Below, piece by piece: positions 1 through 5,865 of a stretch of 17,131 nt of DNA (position 1 is the stretch's first letter; every line of letters begins with the position of its first letter). The position numbers and the translations under genes were made by a program. Source of the stretch: Spirochaetaceae bacterium (GTDB taxonomy: Bacteria > Spirochaetota > Spirochaetia > Treponematales > Breznakiellaceae). The notes beneath the pieces were generated by a model. The model saw nothing but the letters and a program-made list of their open reading frames with translations, was not told the DNA's origin and ran no database searches. The stretch spans positions 1 through 17,131 of the forward strand of contig JAITHM010000062.1 of assembly GCA_031279965.1 (NCBI GenBank), given 5' to 3'.

Positions 1-119
1 TCGTGAATCGCGTGAATTTTGTCGCAATAAAACAGAATCCGCTCGCTCAGGGTCGTCTTGCCCGAGTCAATATGGGCGCTGATTCCGATATTCCGCATCT
101 TGGTTATGTCGATGCTCAT
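1..119 (-). CDS. fusA: Elongation factor G, N-terminal fragment (cut by window edge)
   Basis: Translational GTPase that drives ribosomal translocation in the cytoplasm. Only the first 39 codons are in the window; the gene runs off the left edge. They hold the G1/P-loop AHIDSGKTT at residues 15-23, followed by LSERILFY, which is diagnostic of EF-G. Canonical EF-G reads DAGKTT; the DSGKTT variant is typical of the spirochaete/mitochondrial-type EF-G1 lineage (family knowledge). The ATG at 119-117 is preceded by AAGGAG about 11 nt upstream. A promoter lies at 206-235, leaving a leader of about 80 nt. The product call is secure; the sub-lineage is an inference from a short fragment. Confidence 0.9.
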   Translation of the reverse strand, partial: MSIDITKMRNIGISAHIDSGKTTLSERILFYCDKIHAIH

Positions 120-205
120 TTCTTGTTCTACTCCTTACATCTTCTCTATAACAAGAGGTATAATTTCATAAAATGCGCATAATTTCAACTATACCAATGT
201 TTTAA

Positions 206-235
206 ATTTTACAGTTTTAATCCTCTCACTGTCAA
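206..235 (-). promoter_or_regulatory. Predicted sigma-70-type promoter of fusA
   Basis: Read on the minus strand, TTGACA (235-230, a perfect -35) is followed by an 18-nt spacer and TAAAAT (211-206, five of six -10 matches). Transcription would start near 199, giving an 80-nt leader. That leader contains an imperfect palindrome at 157-195: GGTATA and TATACC arms around a central ATGCGCAT. Confidence 0.6.
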
Positions 236-367
236 TTGCAGGGTGTCCATCAGAAACAGCAATTCCAACATTTTAGGGAAAATAAGATATACTGAGGGAG
301 GGCGGGAAAATAAAGATACCAGACTTTGAAGAAAGGATACTGATCATGTGACATGCTCTAAGGTCTC

Positions 368-396
368 TTGAGGTTTTTTTTGTGGTTTGGTAGAGT
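368..396 (+). promoter_or_regulatory. Possible promoter of tRNA-Ala
   Basis: TTGAGG (368-373) and TAGAGT (391-396) are separated by 17 nt. Each matches its consensus at four of six positions. The predicted start near 402-403 lies just before the mature tRNA 5' end at 406. The position is right for a short-leader tRNA promoter, but the boxes are weak. Confidence 0.4.
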
Positions 397-405
397 TGTT
401 AAAGC

Positions 406-478
406 GGGGAATTAGCTCAGTTGGTAGAGCGATAGGTTCGCAATCTATAGGCCGGGGGTTCGACTCCCCCATTCTCCA
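406..478 (+). tRNA. tRNA-Ala (anticodon CGC)
   Basis: A 73-nt cloverleaf. The acceptor is GGGGAAT paired with ATTCTCC, including the G3:U70 wobble that is the main alanine identity element. The D arm is GCTC/GAGC. The anticodon arm is ATAGG/TCTAT around TTCGCAA, giving anticodon CGC, which reads codon GCG. The variable loop is AGGCC and the T arm is GGGGG/CCCCC around TTCGACT. The discriminator is A478. The following bases are TAA, so the CCA end is not encoded and must be added by CCA-transferase. Confidence 0.95.
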
Positions 479-483
479 TAAAA

Positions 484-523
484 GATTTATGGCAAGGCTG
501 CCCAAACAAATTGGGCATAAATC
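484..523 (+). other. Nested inverted repeat in the tRNA-Ala trailer
   Basis: GATTTATG (484-491) is perfectly complementary to CATAAATC (516-523). It encloses TGCCCAA (499-505) and TTGGGCA (511-517), which form a 7-bp stem with a 5-nt loop. The two helices share bases 516-517, so they compete or stack with slippage. No T run follows, so it is not a simple terminator. It starts six bases after the tRNA 3' end and could be a processing or protective structure in the precursor. Confidence 0.5.
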
Positions 524-560
524 AGGCAAGATTTAAAAGACTCCGTTGACGGACTGTCAG

Positions 561-595
561 AGGCGAACCGAAAAGCGGTGCTGCCTATTTTATGT
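561..595 (+). terminator. Likely intrinsic terminator of the tRNA-Ala transcript
   Basis: The stem AGGC-(GA)-ACCG with loop AAAAG and CGGT-(GCT)-GCCT (561-586) is followed by ATTTTATGTTCTT. It has eight paired bases with a small internal loop and a T-rich tail. It lies about 80 nt beyond the tRNA and before the convergent tRNA-Arg. A small hairpin, TCCG-TTGA-CGGA (542-553), precedes it. Confidence 0.5.
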
Positions 596-644
596 TCTTA
601 ATTCAGAAAACAAGTTGAAAAATGTTATGATGGGTGTGCAAATA

Positions 645-718
645 TGCGCCTGACACGATTCGAACGTGCTACCTACGGATTCGAAGTCCGTCGCTCTATC
701 CAAGTGAGCTACAAGCGC
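645..718 (-). tRNA. tRNA-Arg (anticodon TCG)
   Basis: A 74-nt cloverleaf on the minus strand. The acceptor is GCGCTTG with CAGGCGC (one G:U pair) and the D arm is GCTC/GAGC. The anticodon arm is ACGGA/TCCGT around CTTCGAA, giving anticodon TCG, which reads CGA. The T arm has loop TTCGAAT and the discriminator is A. CCA is not encoded. It lies 51 nt downstream of the GAPDH stop in the same orientation. A possible own promoter is TTGACA (786-781), an 18-nt gap and GACAAT (762-757), overlapping the end of the GAPDH gene; otherwise it is read through from GAPDH. Confidence 0.95.
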
Positions 719-726
719 ATACATGA

Positions 727-766
727 TTCAGCAATCAGCTATCATGCAGATAGCTGATTGTCTGAA
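727..766. repeat. Long hairpin between the GAPDH gene and tRNA-Arg
   Basis: CAATCAGCTATC (732-743) and GATAGCTGATTG (749-760) are perfect 12-base inverted arms around a 5-nt loop. The pairing continues with TTCAG (727-731) and CTGAA (762-766) after one bulged base, giving a 17-bp stem. In the direction of GAPDH transcription no T run follows, so it is not a textbook intrinsic terminator. It could stabilise the GAPDH mRNA 3' end or mark a processing site ahead of tRNA-Arg. Confidence 0.7.
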
Positions 767-769
767 ACC

Positions 770-1825
770 TTATTTTTTGCTGTCAATGTATTTAAGAAGA
801 TCAACAACTTTGTTGGAGTATCCCCATTCGTTATCGTACCACGATACAACTTTGAAAAAACGCTTTTCACCTGGCAGATTGTTCTGCAAAGTGGCGAGGC
901 TGTCGTAAATCGATGTATGTGCGTTGTGAATAATATCCCGCGAAACAATTTCTTCGTTGCAGTAAGCCATAATTCCCTTAAGATAACTTTCCGATGCCTT
1001 CTTGAAGGCCGCATCGATAGTCTCTATGGAGCTGTCTTTCTCGGAACGGAAGGTAAGATCAACAACAGAACCGGTTGGAGTAGGAACACGGAATGACATA
1101 CCAGTTAGTTTGCCCTTAGTTACGGGAAGAACTTCGCCAACAGCTTTTGCCGCACCAGTAGTAGATGGAATGATGTTTTCCGCCGCCGCACGTCCACCGC
1201 GCCAATCTTTGTTGGATGGGCCGTCAACAGTTTTCTGAGTCGCGGTAAGCGAGTGTATTGTTGACATAAGGCCAGTTTCAATACCGATGCCTTCTTTAAG
1301 GATAACATGTACCAGCGGCGCAAGGCAGTTTGTCGTACATGAAGCGTTGGAAATTACGTGATGCTCACCGGCTTTGTATTCTTCATTATTAACACCCATG
1401 ACAAAAGTCTTGATGGGCTTGGAAGCATCACCAGATTTTGCCGGAGCGCTGATGATAACCTTTTTTGCCCCTGCTTCAATATGTCCGTAAGCCTTTTCGT
1501 TTGTGTAAAGTCCGGTAGATTCGATGACATAATCAATACCAAGTTCTTTCCAGGGAAGTTGAGCAGGGGTAAGCCCTTTCCCCGAAACGCATTTAATCTT
1601 ATGACCATTGACGACAAGCACATCATCACCGGCAACACCAATTTCCGCGTTCATCTGTCCCTGTGTGGAATCATATTTAAGCTGATAAGCGAAATACTTT
1701 GCCTCTGTAGAAATATCCACCACGGCAACCACATCAATTTTGTCTTTACCAAGCAGCCCCTGATTTACAAGCGCTTGAAAAACCAGCCGGCCAATTCTGC
1801 CGAACCCATTAATAGCAACTTTCAT
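770..1825 (-). CDS. gap: Glyceraldehyde-3-phosphate dehydrogenase (phosphorylating, NAD-type)
   Basis: Cytoplasmic glycolytic enzyme that oxidises glyceraldehyde-3-phosphate to 1,3-bisphosphoglycerate with NAD. The 351 residues contain the Rossmann motif NGFGRIGR (6-13), an Asp at residue 37 after the second strand (favours NAD over NADP), SNASCTTNCLAP with catalytic Cys163, and the active-site His191. The C-terminal WYDNEWGYS is intact. At 351 aa it exceeds the usual 330-340 of most bacteria, with a longer loop around residues 38-60. Together with KDWRGGRAAA and ATLQNNLPGEKRFF, this resembles the spirochaete and kinetoplastid-glycosome type. The ATG at 1825 follows GAAGGAG by 8 nt, with a promoter at 1863-1891. 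It is monocistronic unless it reads into tRNA-Arg. Confidence 0.98.
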   Translation of the reverse strand: MKVAINGFGRIGRLVFQALVNQGLLGKDKIDVVAVVDISTEAKYFAYQLKYDSTQGQMNAEIGVAGDDVLVVNGHKIKCVSGKGLTPAQLPWKELGIDYVIESTGLYTNEKAYGHIEAGAKKVIISAPAKSGDASKPIKTFVMGVNNEEYKAGEHHVISNASCTTNCLAPLVHVILKEGIGIETGLMSTIHSLTATQKTVDGPSNKDWRGGRAAAENIIPSTTGAAKAVGEVLPVTKGKLTGMSFRVPTPTGSVVDLTFRSEKDSSIETIDAAFKKASESYLKGIMAYCNEEIVSRDIIHNAHTSIYDSLATLQNNLPGEKRFFKVVSWYDNEWGYSNKVVDLLKYIDSKK

Positions 1826-1862
1826 GCTCTTTTCTCCTTCATTTTTTATGAATTATTACGGT

Positions 1863-1891
1863 ATTCTATGCAAACAATCGGCTTTGGTCAA
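1863..1891 (-). promoter_or_regulatory. Promoter of the GAPDH gene
   Basis: On the minus strand, TTGACC (1891-1886) and TAGAAT (1868-1863) are separated by exactly 17 nt. Each box matches five of six consensus bases. Transcription should start near 1856, giving a leader of about 30 nt that holds the GAAGGAG ribosome binding site. A 10-bp palindrome, GGCAATTGCC (1908-1917), sits 17 nt upstream of the -35 and could be a regulator site; that is only a suggestion. Confidence 0.65.
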
Positions 1892-1997
1892 TGCGGTCTT
1901 CGCAGTGGGCAATTGCCTGCCATCTGAACCTGTCTATTAGCAGGCTCGCACTCCGAGGCCGTGGCGCATTGTCGGGAATTCCTTCATTTATTAACTA

Positions 1998-2055
1998 TTG
2001 ACATATTTTACTAGGACAATTATATTTGTATTATATGAATAGTAAAATAAGTCAA
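1998..2055 (+). promoter_or_regulatory. Promoter of the GntR operon inside an operator-like inverted repeat
   Basis: TTGACA (1998-2003, perfect), a 17-nt spacer and TATATT (2021-2026, five of six) form a strong promoter, with a start near 2033. TTGACATATTTTACT (1998-2012) and AGTAAAATAAGTCAA (2041-2055) are inverted copies matching at 14 of 15 bases, with arm centres 43 bp apart, about four helical turns. The left arm covers the -35 and the right arm lies just after the start site. This is the expected geometry for repression by a dimeric or tetrameric regulator, most simply the GntR protein encoded next. Confidence 0.65.
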
Positions 2056-2067
2056 GCGGTGTCAGAC

Positions 2068-2469
2068 ATGCGATTTTCTCTGGATGAATCAAGCGGCGTA
2101 CCGCTTTACCGCCAACTTATTGAACAAGTGGAAAATGCGGTGGTTTCCGGTCGCTTAAAGAGCGGCGACCGGCTGCCAACGATTCGCGCTCTTTCGGTTG
2201 AACTGAAAATCAATCCAAATACCATCAGCAAGGTGTATAACGAACTTGAAATTCGCGGAATACTGAAAACTCAGGTTGGCAATGGGACTTTTATTTCTGA
2301 AAAGACGCTGGAAGCTGATAAAGACCGGCTCGAAATGAAAATTAACGAGAGGCTTGGCCGTTTTTTGCGAGAAATGGGTGAATTGGGGGTAGAAAAACAA
2401 GAACTGGTCAAGCTGATCGAAGAATTCAAAGAACGCGAACAGGAAACAGGAAACAATAAGGAGTTGTAG
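2068..2469 (+). CDS. GntR-family transcriptional regulator, YtrA subfamily
   Basis: Short DNA-binding repressor of the type that controls ABC-transporter operons. It has 133 residues from this start. A winged helix-turn-helix spans about residues 8-78 (GVPLYRQLIEQV, then LPTIRALSVELKINPNTISKVYNEL, then a GNGTFIS wing). A short helical tail follows instead of a large effector domain, as in YtrA-type members. Start choice: an ATG at 2035 and a TTG at 2026 are in frame, but the promoter places the transcript start near 2033. The ATG at 2068 has a GGTG motif 6 nt upstream and matches the usual family N-terminus; a leaderless start at 2035 remains possible. It is the first gene of the operon, with its stop 2 nt before the slipin start. 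It probably represses its own operon through the repeat at 1998-2055; no ligand can be inferred. Confidence 0.9.
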   Translation: MRFSLDESSGVPLYRQLIEQVENAVVSGRLKSGDRLPTIRALSVELKINPNTISKVYNELEIRGILKTQVGNGTFISEKTLEADKDRLEMKINERLGRFLREMGELGVEKQELVKLIEEFKEREQETGNNKEL

Positions 2470-2471
2470 AC

Positions 2472-3431
2472 ATGATGAAGATTGCGAACAAAGCGGATAT
2501 TTCCGGGGTAATGAAGCCCGTAGTAAAGGATACGCAGCGGAAAGACGGGACGAATTTCATTTTGAACCTGTTGCGGTTTTTCATGCTGCTGACGGCGATG
2601 AGTGTCAAGATTGCTTTGGGAATGTTCCCGCAATTGCTGCCAGGTTGGACAGGGATTGCTGTGTGCGGTGTTCTTTACACGATTACGCTGATTTTCGTCT
2701 GCATCCGTAAAGCTAATGAATGGGAGCGGGCCATAGTGTTACGCTTCGGGAAGTTCCACAAGGTGAAGGGGCCGGGGCTTTTTTTCCTCATCCCTATCGC
2801 CGATCGCGTGGCCCAACGGGTGGACATCCGCATTCGTGTAACGGACTTTTCTGCGCAGGAAACGCTTACTCTCGATTCAGTAACGGTTACTGTAGATGCA
2901 GTGTGTTTCTGGCATGTCTGGGATCCTGAAAAAGCGCTGCTGGAGGTGGAAGACTACGAGGAAGCGGTGGTTTTGTCGGCAAAGACGGCGCTGCGAAGTG
3001 CTGTTTCGCGCCACGATTTAAGCGCGTTCCTCGCGCACGGCGATCTAGTAGAAAAACAGATTCGCGAGGATGTTGACCGGAAGACAACTGACTGGGGACT
3101 TACGATTCACCATATCGAAATTACCGACGTGCAGGTGCCGGAAGAATTGCAGGATGCGTTGTCGCGGAAAGCGCAGGCCGAGCGAGAGCGGGCTGGGCGT
3201 GTTCTTTTGGCCGATGCGGAAATTGAAATCGCCCGCAAGCTGGAAGAGGCGGTGGCAGTTTACGCACGAGATGGTACAGCGCTTCGCCTTAAAATACTTT
3301 CGATTTTAAATGAAGGGCTTAAAGCAGGTAATTCAATGATGCTCATCCCCAATTCAATTGCCGAGGCGCTCCAGACGGGCGGTGTTTTTGGTGATGGAGA
3401 CCAGGGTGGGGCTGGTAATAAAAATAGCTGA
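2472..3431 (+). CDS. SPFH/band-7 (stomatin-like, slipin) membrane protein
   Basis: Membrane-scaffold protein of the stomatin/prohibitin superfamily; such proteins oligomerise at membranes and organise or protect neighbouring membrane proteins. Of 319 residues, two hydrophobic segments (about 30-52 and 59-79) precede the SPFH core. That core begins ANEWERAIVLRFGKF (81-95), continues through GPGLFFLIP and the DVQVPEELQDAL motif (219-230), and leads into a charged helix, SRKAQAERERAGR, typical of slipins. Two N-terminal hydrophobic segments are unusual; most slipins have one hairpin. The start is supported by AAGGAG 8 nt upstream. The common partner NfeD is not adjacent; the gene sits between a GntR repressor and an ABC exporter. 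This suggests it serves that transporter or answers the same membrane stress (inference). Confidence 0.9.
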   Translation: MMKIANKADISGVMKPVVKDTQRKDGTNFILNLLRFFMLLTAMSVKIALGMFPQLLPGWTGIAVCGVLYTITLIFVCIRKANEWERAIVLRFGKFHKVKGPGLFFLIPIADRVAQRVDIRIRVTDFSAQETLTLDSVTVTVDAVCFWHVWDPEKALLEVEDYEEAVVLSAKTALRSAVSRHDLSAFLAHGDLVEKQIREDVDRKTTDWGLTIHHIEITDVQVPEELQDALSRKAQAERERAGRVLLADAEIEIARKLEEAVAVYARDGTALRLKILSILNEGLKAGNSMMLIPNSIAEALQTGGVFGDGDQGGAGNKNS

Positions 3432-3451
3432 TAACATTATGGAGGTTTATT

Positions 3452-4138
3452 ATGAATGTTGTTGAAGCAAAAAATCTGGTAAAGGATTACGAGATGAACA
3501 ATCTGGTTGTTCACGCACTGCGAGGGATCAATCTGAGTTTTGAAGGCGGCGAGTTTGCCGCTATCGCGGGCCCATCAGGCAGTGGAAAGTCTACGTTCCT
3601 GCATCTTGCCGGTTGTCTGGACACCATTACTTCGGGAAGTCTTGTGGTGGGCGGCTCTGATGTAGCGGCAATGTCGAAAACTCAGCTTGCACTGCTGCGC
3701 CGGAACAGTATAGGGTTCATTTTTCAAGCGTACAATCTTATTCCAGTTCTGTCGGTAATGGAAAACGTTTCGTTTCCGCTTACTCTGTTAGGCGTTCCCA
3801 AAAACGAAGCCCGCGAGCGCTCCCGGCAGGCGCTGAAAGACGTAGGACTTGAAGGCATGGAAAACCGCCGTCCCAAGGAGATGTCCGGTGGGCAGCAACA
3901 GCGGGTTGCAATTGCCAGAGCTTTAGTGAAGCGCCCAAGTCTGATCCTCGCTGACGAACCTACCGCCAACCTGGATTCAAAGATCAGCCAGGAAATTCTC
4001 GAACTCATGTTGAATTTAAACCGGAAAGAAGGGACGACCTTTATTTTTTCTACCCATGACAAGCTGGTTATGGAGTTTGCCCGCCGTATCGTGCATATCC
4101 GGGACGGTCAAATCGAAAACGAAGAGGTAAAGCAATGA
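3452..4138 (+). CDS. ABC transporter ATPase, LolD/MacB type
   Basis: Cytoplasmic ATPase that powers the two FtsX-type permeases downstream. Its 228 residues carry all motifs: Walker A GPSGSGKST (40-48), Q-loop Gln92, signature MSGGQQQRVAIARAL (144-158), Walker B LILADEP (164-170) and H-loop His202 in STHD. The Q-loop region FIFQAYNLIPVLSVMENV is typical of the LolD/MacB/FtsE group, which uses a mechanotransmission cycle rather than pumping through a central channel. GGAGG lies 6 nt before the ATG. The stop overlaps the next start (ATGA), indicating translational coupling. Substrate is not determined: lipoprotein release (Lol), peptide/antibiotic efflux or lipid handling are all possible. Confidence 0.93.
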   Translation: MNVVEAKNLVKDYEMNNLVVHALRGINLSFEGGEFAAIAGPSGSGKSTFLHLAGCLDTITSGSLVVGGSDVAAMSKTQLALLRRNSIGFIFQAYNLIPVLSVMENVSFPLTLLGVPKNEARERSRQALKDVGLEGMENRRPKEMSGGQQQRVAIARALVKRPSLILADEPTANLDSKISQEILELMLNLNRKEGTTFIFSTHDKLVMEFARRIVHIRDGQIENEEVKQ

Positions 4139-5856
4139 CACTTTCAGGAATTTATGAACTTAAAAGGATTGCACTGCGAAATTTGGCGCGGCACAAGGTA
4201 AAGACTGTGCTTTCAGTGTTGGCTATCACCATCAGTGTTGCCGTATACATTGTGATGGACGGCTGGCTTCTTGGGATGAATCTTGATTCCCTGCGAAATC
4301 TCGTCAATTATGAAACCGGTGCGGCTAAACTGCAGACCAAAGCGTATTTTGAAAAGCTTGACGATCTGCCCATGTATGAAAATTTCGGCGACTGGGAGCT
4401 CTATGCGGCAGCGCTTGACAAGGCAGGCTATGCCGTTACACCGCGTTTTGTATTTGGCGGCACCCTCTACAGCGACTCTGGTTCTGCGCCAGTAGAATTC
4501 TACGGTATAGACCCCGCACAGGATGGTGTTGTGCTGCGTGTCCCCGACGCGGTGGAAAGTGGTCGCTGGCTTGAAGACAATGAGTTTGGCATACTTCTTG
4601 GCACAGTGACTGCGGAAAAACTTAAAACCGGTATTCCCACTCGTCCCACGAAGTTTGAGCTAGAGAATGAGATTCTCCCCTTGCTGCCGGAAGCGGAATA
4701 CAGTTTTGTGCGCGGGCTTTATGAGCGTTCAGAAGAAAAATCTGGCGGCATCTGGGCACCCAAGAAAAAGGAACTGGAATCGGGTGACGAGCGCTATCTC
4801 CTGCGCCGGAACCTGAGCGGCCCCGACCTTGACAAGTACTGGGCGCTGCTTGAAGAAGCGGGCAGGATGAATCTTCAAATTTCCACAGTAATTGATATAA
4901 AAGCCGCACCAGATAATGTGCGGCGGGAAAAGTACGAGGTTGATTTGCTGCCACTTCTAACAACGGATGAGCGGGCTCTTTTTGAGAAGGTGTATAGTTT
5001 TGATGAACTCCTTGACGCATGGATGCTCAACACCGAAGATGCTGCGCTTATGGATCAGGTGCTGGCCGCGATGGTGCGCGTCGACTACAGCGGGGCGATC
5101 CGTCATGTGAATCAGGTGATTCCGGTGGTAACAACGGGAATTATCAACTGCTCCAACCCAAAACTCAACTACAATACCGCGTTCATTCCGCTCGGCGCAT
5201 TACAGGGTGATACCGGGATGATGCTCAACGGCGAAATAACAGAGCTTATTATAAGGAAAAAAGATGCTGATTATTCTATTCTGCCCGGCACGGCGGAAAG
5301 TGTTGAGGCGTTGAATGCAGCAATTGAGGCGGGAGGGCGAACATTGCCGCCGGAACTTGCTGTGGAAGACTGGAAAGCTTACGGTAAAGATGCTCTTGCC
5401 GCAGCCAGCGGAGATAACTGGAGCACGCGCATCATGATAATCATTCTCTTTGTTCTTTCGTTTTTGGGGATCGCCAACACGATGCTCTTAGCAATTCTGG
5501 AGCGTACCAGAGAGATCGGCATGATACGCGCCCAGGGCATGACCGATGGCGAACTGCTCTTTACTCTGATGCTGGAAGCGGGCCTCGTAGGGTTCATCGG
5601 TTCTGTTGCAGGGCTTATCATCGGCTGTCTGATAAATATTCCCATGGTTGACCCCGGTGTTGATTACAGTGGCATGATGGAAGCGATGGGTGGCGATATT
5701 GGCTATCGCGTAAATGGGATATTCCGCTCAGCCTGGAATCCGCCGGTTATTATTCTCAGCGGCATTGCGGCAACGGTTTTGTCGGCGGCGGTAGCTTTCT
5801 TTCCTGCCAAGCGGGCGCTGAAAATGTCCATCACCGACAGCCTAAGATTTGATTAG
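4135..5856 (+). CDS. FtsX-family ABC permease with enlarged periplasmic domain
   Basis: Inner-membrane permease of a LolC/LolE- or MacB-like transporter, 573 residues. TM1 is about 24-44, then a large extracytoplasmic domain (about 50-430), then three TMs (about 432-454, 482-503, 537-556). The cytoplasmic coupling segment ILERTREIGMIRAQGMTDGELL (454-475) contacts the ATPase in this family. The extracytoplasmic domain is about 150 residues longer than in the partner permease. The extra part (about 165-325) is rich in charged residues and contains two similar segments with an LPLL core, 91 residues apart. The C-terminus KRALKMSITDSLRFD is complete. Its ATGA start overlaps the ATPase stop and the next gene follows 9 nt after the stop, so the three proteins are probably made in fixed ratio. 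Function is inferred from family only. Confidence 0.9.
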   Translation: MTLSGIYELKRIALRNLARHKVKTVLSVLAITISVAVYIVMDGWLLGMNLDSLRNLVNYETGAAKLQTKAYFEKLDDLPMYENFGDWELYAAALDKAGYAVTPRFVFGGTLYSDSGSAPVEFYGIDPAQDGVVLRVPDAVESGRWLEDNEFGILLGTVTAEKLKTGIPTRPTKFELENEILPLLPEAEYSFVRGLYERSEEKSGGIWAPKKKELESGDERYLLRRNLSGPDLDKYWALLEEAGRMNLQISTVIDIKAAPDNVRREKYEVDLLPLLTTDERALFEKVYSFDELLDAWMLNTEDAALMDQVLAAMVRVDYSGAIRHVNQVIPVVTTGIINCSNPKLNYNTAFIPLGALQGDTGMMLNGEITELIIRKKDADYSILPGTAESVEALNAAIEAGGRTLPPELAVEDWKAYGKDALAAASGDNWSTRIMIIILFVLSFLGIANTMLLAILERTREIGMIRAQGMTDGELLFTLMLEAGLVGFIGSVAGLIIGCLINIPMVDPGVDYSGMMEAMGGDIGYRVNGIFRSAWNPPVIILSGIAATVLSAAVAFFPAKRALKMSITDSLRFD

Positions 5857-5865
5857 GAGGAAAAA

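Larger units (their letters stand above)
120..405. other. Intergenic region between fusA and tRNA-Ala
   Basis: This 286-nt stretch has no credible gene. The left half carries the AT-rich fusA leader and promoter. The right half (about 290-330) is G-rich, with three short G runs, and is followed by the 11-nt palindrome CATGTGACATG (345-355). A possible tRNA-Ala promoter starts at 368. I see no other supported element. Confidence 0.6.

Noticed and set aside
344..529. Minus-strand ORF of 61 codons over the tRNA-Ala
   Set aside because: It is the antisense of the tRNA-Ala; its GESNPRPIDCEP-type peptide is a common false annotation.
406..595. tmRNA or SRP RNA containing the tRNA-Ala
   Set aside because: The tRNA is a complete contiguous cloverleaf with an anticodon. 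No tag-peptide reading frame or SRP domain IV motif (GGAAGGAAGC type) is seen downstream.
1358..1927. 189-codon plus-strand ORF opposite the 5' part of GAPDH
   Set aside because: It lies antisense to a strongly conserved gene, has no recognisable domain and runs through the GAPDH promoter.
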